NCBI GenBank assembly: GCA_030841085.1
Contig: JAVEDP010000024.1
Span: 248,001-312,000, forward strand
Reading direction: 5' to 3'
DNA length: 64,000 nucleotides
Source: Pyrinomonadaceae bacterium
GTDB taxonomy: Bacteria > Acidobacteriota > Blastocatellia > Pyrinomonadales > Pyrinomonadaceae
This document shows positions 33,788-41,651 of the stretch, in pieces. How positions within the stretch are numbered: position 1 is the first letter of the stretch; every line of letters begins with the position of its first letter. The translations under genes and the position numbers were made by a program. The notes under the pieces were generated by a model, which was not told the DNA's origin, did no database searches, and saw only the letters and a program-made list of their open reading frames with translations.

Positions 33788-35002
33788 ATGATTTCCGAAA
33801 TGGAACTAAACAAACTAAACGACACTATGGGCACAGTCTTCCTAGATCCTGATCAGAAGAGTCCGCGGGCGCAGGAATTCGAAGAACAACTTTCAGCTCG
33901 CATCGTGGGCCAGGAGCGCGCCGTTCGCCGCATGAGCGGCCTTTACCAGATATTTCTCGCCGGGATGAATCCGCCCAACCGGCCGATTGGCACGATGCTT
34001 TTTCTGGGGCCAACGGGCTCGGGAAAAACGCGCGTCATCGAGGCCGCGGCTGAAGTCTTATTTGGCGATTCGAATGCAATCGTAAAGATCGACTGCGCGG
34101 AATTTCAGCATTCGCATGAAATCGCGAAGCTAATCGGTTCGCCTCCGGGATACCTGGGCCATCGCGAGACTTCGCCAATGTTGACGCAGGAAAATCTCGA
34201 CCGCATGCATACGGACGAGTTGAAGCTTTCGCTTATCCTGTTCGACGAAATCGAAAAGGCCTCTGACAGTTTGTGGCAATTGCTGTTGGGTATTCTCGAT
34301 AAGGCAACGCTGACGTTGGGCGACAACCGTCGCGTCGACTTTCGCAATTGCATGATCGTGCTGACGTCTAACCTCGGCGCCCGCGAAATGTCAGAATTGA
34401 TTTCGGGTGGAATCGGTTTTGCCCCCGGTAAGGGTGCAAAGAATCCAAACGACACCGAAGTCGACCAGAAGATCTACCGTACGGCTGTGGAATCCGCGCG
34501 TCGCAAGTTTTCACCTGAGTTCATGAATCGCATCGATAAGGTTGTCGTGTTCCGCTCGCTAAAGGAACATCACCTGCGACAGATTCTCGATCTCGAGTTA
34601 CAAGCGGTGCAGGAACGTATCATGCAGTCAGCCGGAACCAAGTTTGTATTTCAGTGTTCTGAGACTGCCAAAGACAGGCTGTTACAGGAAGGGCTGGACT
34701 TTAAATACGGCGCTCGTCACTTGAAACGATCGGTGGAACGTTTTCTGGTTTATCCGCTTTCGAACCTGGTGGCGACTGGCCAGATCGGGCTGGGCGACCT
34801 CGTTCACATCGACCTCGACGAATACGCCCATAAGTTGATCTTCTCAAAGAGTTCGGGCGGCGCGCTGATACACGAACTACCGGCGCCAAAGGAAGAACCT
34901 GAGGTTTTGGAATCGCTGTCGGGCGGCGTGGGCCTGCCCATACCGCAAGCGACAAAGGCCGCCAAGAAAGGGCAAAGCCGCAGCGAAAAAACTGAGAACT
35001 GA
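33788..35002 (+). CDS. Single-ring AAA+ ATPase, ClpA/ClpB D2-like
   Basis: A protein-remodelling ATPase that corresponds to only the second ring of ClpB/ClpA. GTMLFLGPTGSGKTRVIEAA is Walker A, IGSPPGYLGHRETSPMLTQE contains the pore-loop region, LILFDEIEKASDS is Walker B, MIVLTSNLGAREM sensor 1, FSPEFMNRIDKVVVF the arginine-finger region and FKYGARHLKRSVERF sensor 2. There is no Clp N-domain, first ring or coiled-coil arm. About 40 residues precede the AAA core. The last 45 residues are Pro/Glu/Lys-rich. AAGGAGG six bases before ATG predicts strong translation. No ClpP gene or IGF/L-type loop is obvious, so proteolytic coupling is unproven. Confidence 0.87.
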   Translation: MISEMELNKLNDTMGTVFLDPDQKSPRAQEFEEQLSARIVGQERAVRRMSGLYQIFLAGMNPPNRPIGTMLFLGPTGSGKTRVIEAAAEVLFGDSNAIVKIDCAEFQHSHEIAKLIGSPPGYLGHRETSPMLTQENLDRMHTDELKLSLILFDEIEKASDSLWQLLLGILDKATLTLGDNRRVDFRNCMIVLTSNLGAREMSELISGGIGFAPGKGAKNPNDTEVDQKIYRTAVESARRKFSPEFMNRIDKVVVFRSLKEHHLRQILDLELQAVQERIMQSAGTKFVFQCSETAKDRLLQEGLDFKYGARHLKRSVERFLVYPLSNLVATGQIGLGDLVHIDLDEYAHKLIFSKSSGGALIHELPAPKEEPEVLESLSGGVGLPIPQATKAAKKGQSRSEKTEN

Positions 35003-35025
35003 GTTATGAGTTTTCCTAAGATGCG

Positions 35026-35060
35026 AAAAGCGCCGGTCACTTAATCGTGCCGGCGCTTTT
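35026..35060. terminator. Bidirectional terminator between AAA+ and HEAT-repeat genes
   Basis: AAAAGCGCCGG at 35026-35036 pairs with CCGGCGCTTTT at 35050-35060 around a loop of about 13 bases that can partly pair. Either strand ends in four T after the stem. It lies between convergent genes ending at 35002 and 35080. Confidence 0.85.
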
Positions 35061-35079
35061 GCTTTCATGCCTTTCAAAC

Positions 35080-35958
35080 CTAATTTCCAACGGGCGGCTT
35101 TGGTTGACGCTCAATTCTATTAATCGCCTGGCGCGCGGCTTCAGCAAGATACGGATCGCGTGCTGTCTCAACACTGTGCAAAGCTGGAACTGCTGCGGCA
35201 TCGCCAATCAGGCCCAACGCAACTGCAGCTTCCCGGCGCACATCATCCGGAACCTTCTCATCTTGAAGCGCAGCCAATAACGCCGGCAATCCAGCGCGAC
35301 TGCCAATCTGGCCTAGCGAACGAGCTGCGGCCCGCAGCAAAAACAAGTCCTTCTCCTTTTTTGATTTCTTGCTCGAGGAGGCCGCGACTCGAAATCCAGG
35401 TGAAAGCGTTTCAGCGAGACTTAATGTTGCCGACGCGTCTCGGATTTCGCCAAGCGCGACGGCAGCCGCACCGCGCACAGAATCTTTTTTGTCCGAAGTT
35501 AGTCTTTCGATGAGGGGCTGCACGGCGCTCTGTTCGCGAGTCTTTCCCAATGCAAACGCGACCTCGCGACGCACAAACTCATCCTTGTCAGCAAGCATCG
35601 GGATTAGCAGTCCGGCCCTTTCGCTGGGCGGCATGGACCAGATGGCACCTGCTGCAGTTGCTCTCACGATGGGCACCGAATCATTAAGGGCCGACACGGC
35701 CGCGCGCGAGGCTGCGGGATGATGCATTGAGCGGAGGCGAGTGACGGCGTCACGACGTTCTTCGGTTTCTATTGAGCCCAGACGTCTCGTTTGTTTCTCA
35801 ATTTCAAGTTGCAGCGGCGTCAGTGAACCGGTCGGAGTCTGCAATGCGAAGGAATGTGCATTCCTACCGGTTGAGGAGTTGGGGAAAAAAGCAAATAAGA
35901 CAAGACATAGAGTCGCCCAAAACGCAGTACGCGGTAAGTGTCTTGACGATGATGTCAT
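35080..35958 (-). CDS. Exported HEAT-repeat protein
   Basis: An N-terminal hydrophobic segment (TAFWATLCLVLFAFFPNSS) looks like a signal peptide or anchor. The rest is made of HEAT/PBS-lyase-like helical repeats of about 30 residues: DAVTRLRSMHHPAASRAAVS, DSVPIVRATAAGAIW, DEFVRREVAFALGKTRE, DSVRGAAAVALGEIRDASA, DDVRREAAVALGLIGDAA. Such proteins serve as binding scaffolds. The ATG at 35958 is used; a TTG at 36006, overlapping the J-domain gene's stop, would add 16 residues. No enzyme motif. Partner unknown. Confidence 0.82.
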   Translation of the reverse strand: MTSSSRHLPRTAFWATLCLVLFAFFPNSSTGRNAHSFALQTPTGSLTPLQLEIEKQTRRLGSIETEERRDAVTRLRSMHHPAASRAAVSALNDSVPIVRATAAGAIWSMPPSERAGLLIPMLADKDEFVRREVAFALGKTREQSAVQPLIERLTSDKKDSVRGAAAVALGEIRDASATLSLAETLSPGFRVAASSSKKSKKEKDLFLLRAAARSLGQIGSRAGLPALLAALQDEKVPDDVRREAAVALGLIGDAAAVPALHSVETARDPYLAEAARQAINRIERQPKPPVGN

Positions 35959-35998
35959 TTGCTGGGGTGTGACGAAGTCGTAACTCACGATTTTGTCG

Positions 35999-36841
35999 CT
36001 AATCAATCCGCGCAGTAATAGCCTGCATTGAATCTACGATTAGAACAGCGATAGGAGGATAAACCACCAGGTCCGGAATCAACAGCGCCGTTGAAGAGAA
36101 AAAAAGCATGTTCGATTGCACCACTTCCACTTTGTGCCTAAATAGCATGGTCAGGTCGCTGAAGAAATCCTGCGCATGCCAACCAATCAACAAACCGATG
36201 CCGATACTGATTCCGTAACCAACCAGTAGAAATGTAAATGCCGAAAATCGCGTGAATGGCTGCTCAGGTTTCTCGCCATCCTGAATGATTGAACGCCGGA
36301 TTGTCTTTGGACTGTAAGTGTAGTGATCAAAGTATTCCCGCAGGCGAGTAACCAGATGCCACACACCAATGATAAACAGCGTAAGAACAATCGCGCGGCC
36401 GAAGTAACCAAACGTCTCCCATAAATGCGGGCGAATCATTGCCACAAAGAAAGTAGAAAGGAAGAGAGACACGGTCGTGAACACCGCCCGCTGGCGTTCC
36501 CGAGTCTCGCGCCGGTCCCGCTCCAGAACCTCATCTACGACGCGGTCCCAGCGTGCCTGGACCGTCAAATTTCGCGCGCGTCGAGCGTGGGGATTGTTTG
36601 AGCTGAGAATGGAATACCCGCCGTCGCGCTCGGCGCTTAGTTGCTCGTCGTAATACGCGCGTTCCTGTGGATCCATTAGTACGCGATAAGCGCGCGACAG
36701 CAAGGCAAAATCGCGTGCGGCAGTTTCCGAGCCGGCGTTAAGGTCCGGATGGCGAAGCCGTGCAAGTTTGCGATATGCCGACTTCACGTCAGACTTTGAC
36801 GCGGTTCGCCTGATGCCTAAAACTTTGTAGTAATCAGTCAC
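35999..36841 (-). CDS. Membrane-anchored J-domain protein
   Basis: An N-terminal J-domain (DYYKVLGIRRTASKSDVKSA, then HPD in RHPDLN, and YRVLMDPQERAYYDEQL) that would stimulate a DnaK ATPase. It lacks the Gly/Phe region and zinc domain, so it is a type III J protein. From about residue 130 there are several hydrophobic segments (VSLFLSTFFVAMI, IVLTLFIIGVWHLV, FTFLLVGYGISIGIGLLIG, a last one near TALLIPDLVVYPPIAVLIV). It probably recruits DnaK to the inner membrane. The GTG at 36841 gives MTDYYKVLG; a TTG at 36865 would add eight residues. The HEAT protein follows at once on the same strand. Confidence 0.85.
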   Translation of the reverse strand: MTDYYKVLGIRRTASKSDVKSAYRKLARLRHPDLNAGSETAARDFALLSRAYRVLMDPQERAYYDEQLSAERDGGYSILSSNNPHARRARNLTVQARWDRVVDEVLERDRRETRERQRAVFTTVSLFLSTFFVAMIRPHLWETFGYFGRAIVLTLFIIGVWHLVTRLREYFDHYTYSPKTIRRSIIQDGEKPEQPFTRFSAFTFLLVGYGISIGIGLLIGWHAQDFFSDLTMLFRHKVEVVQSNMLFFSSTALLIPDLVVYPPIAVLIVDSMQAITARID

Positions 36842-37192
36842 CGTAGTACTAGCCAATGCCGCCAATAGAGCAGGAATCGGGGTTGTTCCGCGGCTAAATT
36901 ATAACACCATCCTGAGTTATGTAATGGAAGCGAATCGGACGGCGGGACTTAACCGAGTTGTGAGGGCGCCAAAGGGGCGGCTCTTAATGCCTCGAGCGGC
37001 CTTCGAGGGGGGCGAGGACGTTTTTTTCATTGTGAGTGGCTACGCCCCTTTGGCTTTGCCACTCCCTATTCAATTTCAGTGCCACGACAAAACGATGAAA
37101 GAATCCTAGTAAGTTCCGATAAACGAAAAAAACTGAGTCTCAAAGTGTCGAGAAATGAAGACTGCGGTGTCTACCGTTGAGTACACCAGCGC
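36842..37192. other. Intergenic stretch with no recognised gene
   Basis: Lies between the pepA stop and the J-domain start, both read on the minus strand. Small reading frames on the plus strand have no family resemblance. No clear palindrome or terminator is seen. Confidence 0.4.
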
Positions 37193-38707
37193 TCAGTTCT
37201 TCGCCGCTTTCAAAGACTCGCGTTCGACAATTTTTATCAATGTGCGGACCGCGATACCGGTTGGTCCCTTTGACCTGAACGGCTTGGCTTCGTCGGACCA
37301 TGCGGTGCCGGCGATATCAAGGTGTGCCCAGGCGACGCCGTCTGCGAACTCTTTTAAGAAAGCCGCTGCGGTGATGGTTCCTGCCTTTCGCCCGCCAACA
37401 TTCTTGATATCCGCAATGTCGGATTTGATCTGTTTGGAATATTCCTTATCCAGGGGTAACTGCCAAAATTTTTCGCCCACTTCTTTGCCCGCCGAGATGA
37501 CTTCGTCGATCAATTCTTGATCGGTGCCGAGAATTGCGGCGTTGACGTCACCCAGCGCAATCGAAACAGCACCGGTTAAGGTAGCCATATCGACTATTCT
37601 CGTGGCCCCGAGCTTTTTCGCGTAGGCGATCGCGTCGGCCAAAATCAATCTTCCTTCGGCGTCAGTATTAATCACTTCAATGGTCTTTCCGGTCATAGCC
37701 CGCACGACATCGCCGGGCTTTGTCGCTTTACCGGATGGCAGGTTTTCGGAGCAGGGCACAACACCCAAAACAGAAATTGACGGCTTCAGTTTGCCAATTG
37801 CCCGCATGGCGCCAATTACAGTTGCGCCGCCCGTCATGTCGTACTTCATCAACTCCATGTTTTCGCCGGGCTTCAGAGAGATGCCGCCGGAATCAAAAGT
37901 AATTCCCTTCCCGACAAACGAGAGCAAGTCTTTTACATCTCCATCTTCATTTGCCGGACTGTACTTGAGAATAATTAATTTGGCTGGTTCATCGGAGCCA
38001 CGCGAGACGCTTAACAATGAACCCATGCCTTCCTGTTCCATGCGCGCTTCATCGAGTACGTCGATGCTTAACCCGCACTCATTTGCCACTTCGCGTGCGC
38101 GGTCCGCCATCATCGTTGGTGTCAAATAAGCTCCCGGCTCGTTCGCCATGTCTCGAGTAAAGTTGACAGATTCTCCGATGATTTGTCCGCGGCGGATGCC
38201 GCTCTCGATTGCCGCCGAATCTGCGCCGTCGATGAAGACTGCCAGCCGTTCGATTTGCCTTTCTTCCTTGTCGACTGTGCGGTATTTGTCGAGATCGAAG
38301 ATTGCGATCACGGCTCCCTCGGCTGCCGCAGCTGCGGTATCTTCGGCATCGCCGTCGAAACGTGGTACCACGCCGATCGACTTGACGCTCTTCCCGCGCA
38401 ATGTGCGCACCGCTGCTCCGGCCATCTCCGACACGGAAGCGCGCGTGTACTCGCTTCGCTCACCCACCCCAACCAACAACAACCTACGCGGTTTGGCATT
38501 ACCATTGCCCGACAGATGAAGGAAAGCAGTCTCGCCTTCTTTACCTTTAATCTCTTCAGTGTCGAATACAGACTTAATCACGCCGCCGCATGGCCCATCG
38601 AGATCCTTCAGGAATCCTTCATCGGCTTTTTCGTCTTTAAAGACCGCAACTGCCAACGCCTGAACATCCGTGTCCTGAATGTTTCCGGTTCCAACTTCTA
38701 TTTGCAT
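37193..38707 (-). CDS. pepA: Cytosol (leucyl) aminopeptidase PepA
   Basis: An M17 metallo-aminopeptidase that trims N-terminal residues from peptides; some act as DNA-binding regulators. The N-terminal half (about 1-170) is the regulatory alpha/beta domain. The catalytic half has VGKGITFDSGGISLKPG (metal-binding Lys/Asp), MKYDMTGGA, NTDAEGRLILADAIAYA (the family signature with Asp, Glu and Arg) and ATLTGAVSIALG. Length 504 is typical. ATG at 38707, 37 bases downstream of smpB, so it ends the plsY-gpsA-smpB-pepA run. Confidence 0.94.
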   Translation of the reverse strand: MQIEVGTGNIQDTDVQALAVAVFKDEKADEGFLKDLDGPCGGVIKSVFDTEEIKGKEGETAFLHLSGNGNAKPRRLLLVGVGERSEYTRASVSEMAGAAVRTLRGKSVKSIGVVPRFDGDAEDTAAAAAEGAVIAIFDLDKYRTVDKEERQIERLAVFIDGADSAAIESGIRRGQIIGESVNFTRDMANEPGAYLTPTMMADRAREVANECGLSIDVLDEARMEQEGMGSLLSVSRGSDEPAKLIILKYSPANEDGDVKDLLSFVGKGITFDSGGISLKPGENMELMKYDMTGGATVIGAMRAIGKLKPSISVLGVVPCSENLPSGKATKPGDVVRAMTGKTIEVINTDAEGRLILADAIAYAKKLGATRIVDMATLTGAVSIALGDVNAAILGTDQELIDEVISAGKEVGEKFWQLPLDKEYSKQIKSDIADIKNVGGRKAGTITAAAFLKEFADGVAWAHLDIAGTAWSDEAKPFRSKGPTGIAVRTLIKIVERESLKAAKN

Positions 38708-38744
38708 GTTCTGTTTCTACTCCTACGAACTCTCAGCAAAAATG

Positions 38745-39212
38745 TTATCTGTTACGTTCTTTCAATTGCGCTCGCGTCTCTCTTTCGACAGTGCGGCGAA
38801 GTTCCGTTTCCCGCTTATCGTAAAGCTTTTTGCCACGCGCAATCGCCACTTCAATTTTTATGTGACGCTTCTTAAGATAGATTCGCGTGGCAACCAGGGT
38901 CATCCCTTCTTTGGCGATTGCCTCGTCGAGACGGGCGATTTCCCGACGATGAAGCAACAGCTTGCGGGTCCGCAAGGGTTCGTGGTTTTCGCGGTTGCCC
39001 TGAGCATAAGGCGAAATGTGGGCATTAAACAACCAGGCTTCGCCGTCGCGAATGCCAACGTAACCTTCTTTTAACTGCACCCTTCCGGCAAGCACGCTTT
39101 TCACTTCCGTTCCGGTAAGCGCAATGCCGGCCTCGTACTTATCGAGGATGTGATAGTTGTGATACGCGGCGCGATTTGAAGCGAGTACTTTTTCTTCTAT
39201 TGCAGTTAGCAT
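38745..39212 (-). CDS. smpB: SsrA-binding protein SmpB
   Basis: Binds tmRNA and brings it to stalled ribosomes for trans-translation. The N-terminal part reads NRAAYHNYHILDKYEAGI, then LTGTEVKSVLAGRVQLKEGY; HISPYAQGN and LLLHRREIARL are further signatures. The basic C-terminal tail (KLYDKRETELRRTVERETRA) is the segment that enters the empty mRNA channel. Length 155 is standard. It sits 16 bases after gpsA. No tmRNA gene was recognised in the window. Confidence 0.95.
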   Translation of the reverse strand: MLTAIEEKVLASNRAAYHNYHILDKYEAGIALTGTEVKSVLAGRVQLKEGYVGIRDGEAWLFNAHISPYAQGNRENHEPLRTRKLLLHRREIARLDEAIAKEGMTLVATRIYLKKRHIKIEVAIARGKKLYDKRETELRRTVERETRAQLKERNR

Positions 39213-39228
39213 TACATTTTCAAACTCA

Positions 39229-40230
39229 TCAATTGGCTTCGACTCGCAACGGCCGGCGCATTAGTTCCGATGCGGCATCTCTTGCGGGTTTGCCTTCATA
39301 CAACACCGCATAAACTTCACTAGTTATCGGCATCTCAACGAAGAGGCGACCGGCGAGTTCCTTGACAGCGCGCGTCGTGTTAATGCCTTCGGCCACCTCA
39401 TGCATGCCCGCAGTAATTTCTTTCAGAGTACGGCCTTTGCCCAATTCCTCGCCTACAAAACGATTGCGTGAAAGACTGCCGGTACACGTCAACACCAGAT
39501 CGCCCAACCCGGCCAATCCCATCATAGTTTCAAGTTTTGCGCCCTCATGCAACGCGAGGCGCGTCATCTCAGCCAGGCCGCGCGTGATCAAAGCGGCGCC
39601 GCTGTTTGAACCAAAACCAAGTCCGGCCACCATGCCGGCAGCGATTGCCATGACGTTTTTTATCGAGCCGCCGAGTTCGGTGCCGACTAGATCGTCATTG
39701 GTATAGACACGCAGATTTTCAAAACTGAGTTCAGACTGGACCACGCGCGCGGCAGCGGAATTTTCACTGGCGGCGACAATCGCAGTTGGATGATGTGCAA
39801 CTACTTCGCTCGCGAACGACGGTCCCGACAAACAAACGAATGGCGCCGCGACTGCCTCGCTCATAACGTCAGCTACGACTTGCGAAATGCGCTTGCCGCT
39901 TTCGATCTCAATGCCCTTCGTCGCGCTGACGATTATTGAATCAGGCGGCAGCAGCGTGCGCATGCACTGAAGAATCGCACGTGTCGCATGTGATGGAGCC
40001 GCCAGGATGACAAGCTCCGCTCGTTTCAAAGCGTCGCCTATGTTCTCGGTCGCTCGCACAGTTTCGGGAATTGACGCACCGTTCAAGTAAGCGGAATTTG
40101 TGTGCGTACCATTTATTGAAGCCACAACTGCTGAATTGCGCGACCAGACCGAGACGTCGTGGCCGGCCCGCGCCGCGATGATGGCCAGCCCTGTGCCCCA
40201 GTTACCTGCTCCAATGACGGCGATGCGCAT
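39229..40230 (-). CDS. gpsA: Glycerol-3-phosphate dehydrogenase [NAD(P)+] GpsA
   Basis: Makes sn-glycerol 3-phosphate from dihydroxyacetone phosphate for phospholipid synthesis. MRIAVIGAGNWGTGLAIIAA is the NAD-binding motif; VSATKGIE, VCLSGPSFASEV, GTELGGSIKNVMAIAAGM (catalytic Lys) and GLAGLGDLVLTCTGSLSRN (substrate-binding region with Asp and Arg-Asn) are all present. Length 333 is usual. Upstream on the same strand is plsY, the acyltransferase that uses its product, separated only by a repeat. Confidence 0.95.
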   Translation of the reverse strand: MRIAVIGAGNWGTGLAIIAARAGHDVSVWSRNSAVVASINGTHTNSAYLNGASIPETVRATENIGDALKRAELVILAAPSHATRAILQCMRTLLPPDSIIVSATKGIEIESGKRISQVVADVMSEAVAAPFVCLSGPSFASEVVAHHPTAIVAASENSAAARVVQSELSFENLRVYTNDDLVGTELGGSIKNVMAIAAGMVAGLGFGSNSGAALITRGLAEMTRLALHEGAKLETMMGLAGLGDLVLTCTGSLSRNRFVGEELGKGRTLKEITAGMHEVAEGINTTRAVKELAGRLFVEMPITSEVYAVLYEGKPARDAASELMRRPLRVEAN

Positions 40231-40258
40231 GCGCTATTCGAGTAGTGTCGCTTGCCTC

Positions 40259-40355
40259 TTTTCTGTGCGGCCTCAGAGTCCTCTGTGCCTCAGTGGTGAC
40301 TGTTAGTTGATTGCCACCACAGAGACACAAAGGGCACAAAGGTTACACAGAGAAG
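40259..40355. repeat. Long inverted repeat, family C, copy 2 (between plsY and gpsA)
   Basis: TTCTGTGCGGCCTCAGAGTC, then CTCTGTGCCTCAGTGGTG, pairs imperfectly with CACCACAGAGACACAAAGGG, then CACAAAGGTTACACAGAG. It is a diverged relative of 16596-16692 and lies in the mRNA between two cooperating genes. Confidence 0.78.
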
Positions 40356-40377
40356 ACCTTAAATAAAAGACTCATGT

Positions 40378-41046
40378 TTATTCGAACCGGGTTTCTGTTC
40401 GGCTAATCAATCTTCGAATATTTTGCCGGTGCGCAAAAATAATCAGCGCTGCGCCTGCCACAGCCGCAGTAATCAGCGGCCAGAAATCAACACGCGGCGT
40501 GATGTAATTCTCAATCAGAATCAGCAACGGGATTGCGGCGGCGGCAACGAGCGAACCAAGAGAAACGTATCGAGTTAACAAAACAATCACGAGAAAAACC
40601 GCACCTGCAACAGCGACGGCCAGCGGGGCCAGCATAAGAAACACTCCAACGCCGGTCGCGACTCCCTTCCCGCCGCGAAATCGAAGCCAAACGGGAAAGA
40701 TATGTCCCACGATCACGGCAACCGCTGCCGCAGCTAGCCACCAATTTCCGTTTTCTGAAGCGGCACTGTTTACGGCTTGATGTAAAGATGCGCTGCCGAA
40801 AATTCCGAAAAGCGACAAGCCTAAAACGATCCGGGCGATCAGAACCGCGACCGCACCTTTCAAAGCATCCAATACCAGCGTCAACACGCCCGCGCCTTTG
40901 CCAGCGCGCCGCGACACGTTAGTCGCTCCCGTTCCACCCGAACCCGTTTCCCTTATATCAGCACGTTTCGACGCGCGCACGATTAGATAGCCGAACGGTA
41001 TCGAGCCGAGCAGATACGCGATTGGAATGAGCAGAGCTGTTCGCAC
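40378..41046 (-). CDS. plsY: Acyl-phosphate:glycerol-3-phosphate acyltransferase PlsY
   Basis: Transfers an acyl group from acyl-phosphate to glycerol 3-phosphate in the inner membrane, the first step of phosphatidate synthesis. LGSIPFGYLIVRASKRADIR is loop 1, ETGSGGTGATNVSRRAGKG the conserved GSGxxGATNxxR motif, FPVWLRFRGGKGVATGVGV loop 2 with the GGKG motif. Five or more membrane segments are visible. Start GTG at 41046. Length 222 is normal. gpsA follows and supplies the acceptor. Confidence 0.94.
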   Translation of the reverse strand: MRTALLIPIAYLLGSIPFGYLIVRASKRADIRETGSGGTGATNVSRRAGKGAGVLTLVLDALKGAVAVLIARIVLGLSLFGIFGSASLHQAVNSAASENGNWWLAAAAVAVIVGHIFPVWLRFRGGKGVATGVGVFLMLAPLAVAVAGAVFLVIVLLTRYVSLGSLVAAAAIPLLILIENYITPRVDFWPLITAAVAGAALIIFAHRQNIRRLISRTETRFE

Positions 41047-41177
41047 TAGCTAACCTTCGATGAAAGCATTCTTGCTATTTCTTGGAGGCGTGCTTCGCCG
41101 ACCTGAAGCAGACGTTTCGAATAGCGACGGCTATCATTGTCCAGCTTCTCCAAATTTTCAATGTAAGCCGGGAACGA

Positions 41178-41417
41178 GTGAGTCCTACCGTCTTCAAGAA
41201 ATCAGGCTTGAGATTCGCCTTCTATTCGAATGAGGAACCACGAATGCATGTGCACGTCACTTACGAGAAGTATGAGGCGAAGTTCTGGCTTGAACCGACT
41301 ATCCAGTTAGCGCACAATAACGGTCTCAAGTCGAGACAGATAAAGAAAGCTCTTAGGCTGATTCAGGAGTATGAAGATGAACTCAAAGCTCATTGGCAAA
41401 CGCATTTCGGAAGTTGA
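41178..41417 (+). CDS. DUF4160 domain protein
   Basis: A small cytoplasmic protein: SPTVFKKSGLRFAFYSNEEP, MHVHVTYEKYEAKFWLEP, and a C-terminal helix ALRLIQEYEDELKAHW match the DUF4160 pattern, whose members are often about 80 residues. A longer frame from 41082 exists, but the GTG at 41178 (79 residues) gives the usual family start. It overlaps the next gene by about 45 bases. DUF4160 and DUF2442 genes are often adjacent and have been proposed as toxin-antitoxin-like pairs; that is not established. Confidence 0.8.
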   Translation: MSPTVFKKSGLRFAFYSNEEPRMHVHVTYEKYEAKFWLEPTIQLAHNNGLKSRQIKKALRLIQEYEDELKAHWQTHFGS

Positions 41418-41634
41418 AGTCACCCAGATTTCGTTAGGTGGAATCTGGATATTGATTGACGACAAGGAGTACTTTTTGCCTTTTGAGAAATTTCCCTGGT
41501 TCAAGAACGCTAACGTTGGTCAAATCCACAACGTTCAACTTCTGAATGGCCGCGAACTGCATTGGCCTGATCTAAACCTCAACTTGTCAGTGGAATCCTT
41601 GGGACAGTCTGATCATGTTCCTACGTATGACTAG
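41371..41634 (+). CDS. DUF2442 domain protein
   Basis: An 87-residue protein: ISEVEVTQISLGGIWILIDD, KEYFLPFEKFPWFKNA, IHNVQLLNGRELHWPDLNLN, then LSVESLG, the DUF2442 layout (a beta-rich domain ending in a WPxLDxDLSVEsL-like motif). The start at 41371, or the second ATG at 41377, lies inside the end of the DUF4160 gene, so the two are translationally linked. In other genomes DUF2442 is sometimes joined to a helix-turn-helix; none is present here. It runs tail to tail with cinA. Confidence 0.85.
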   Translation: MKMNSKLIGKRISEVEVTQISLGGIWILIDDKEYFLPFEKFPWFKNANVGQIHNVQLLNGRELHWPDLNLNLSVESLGQSDHVPTYD

Positions 41635-41651
41635 ACGTACAATATTAAGAC

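Noticed and set aside
36924-37109. A 61-residue plus-strand frame
   Set aside because: No recognisable features and no ribosome site.
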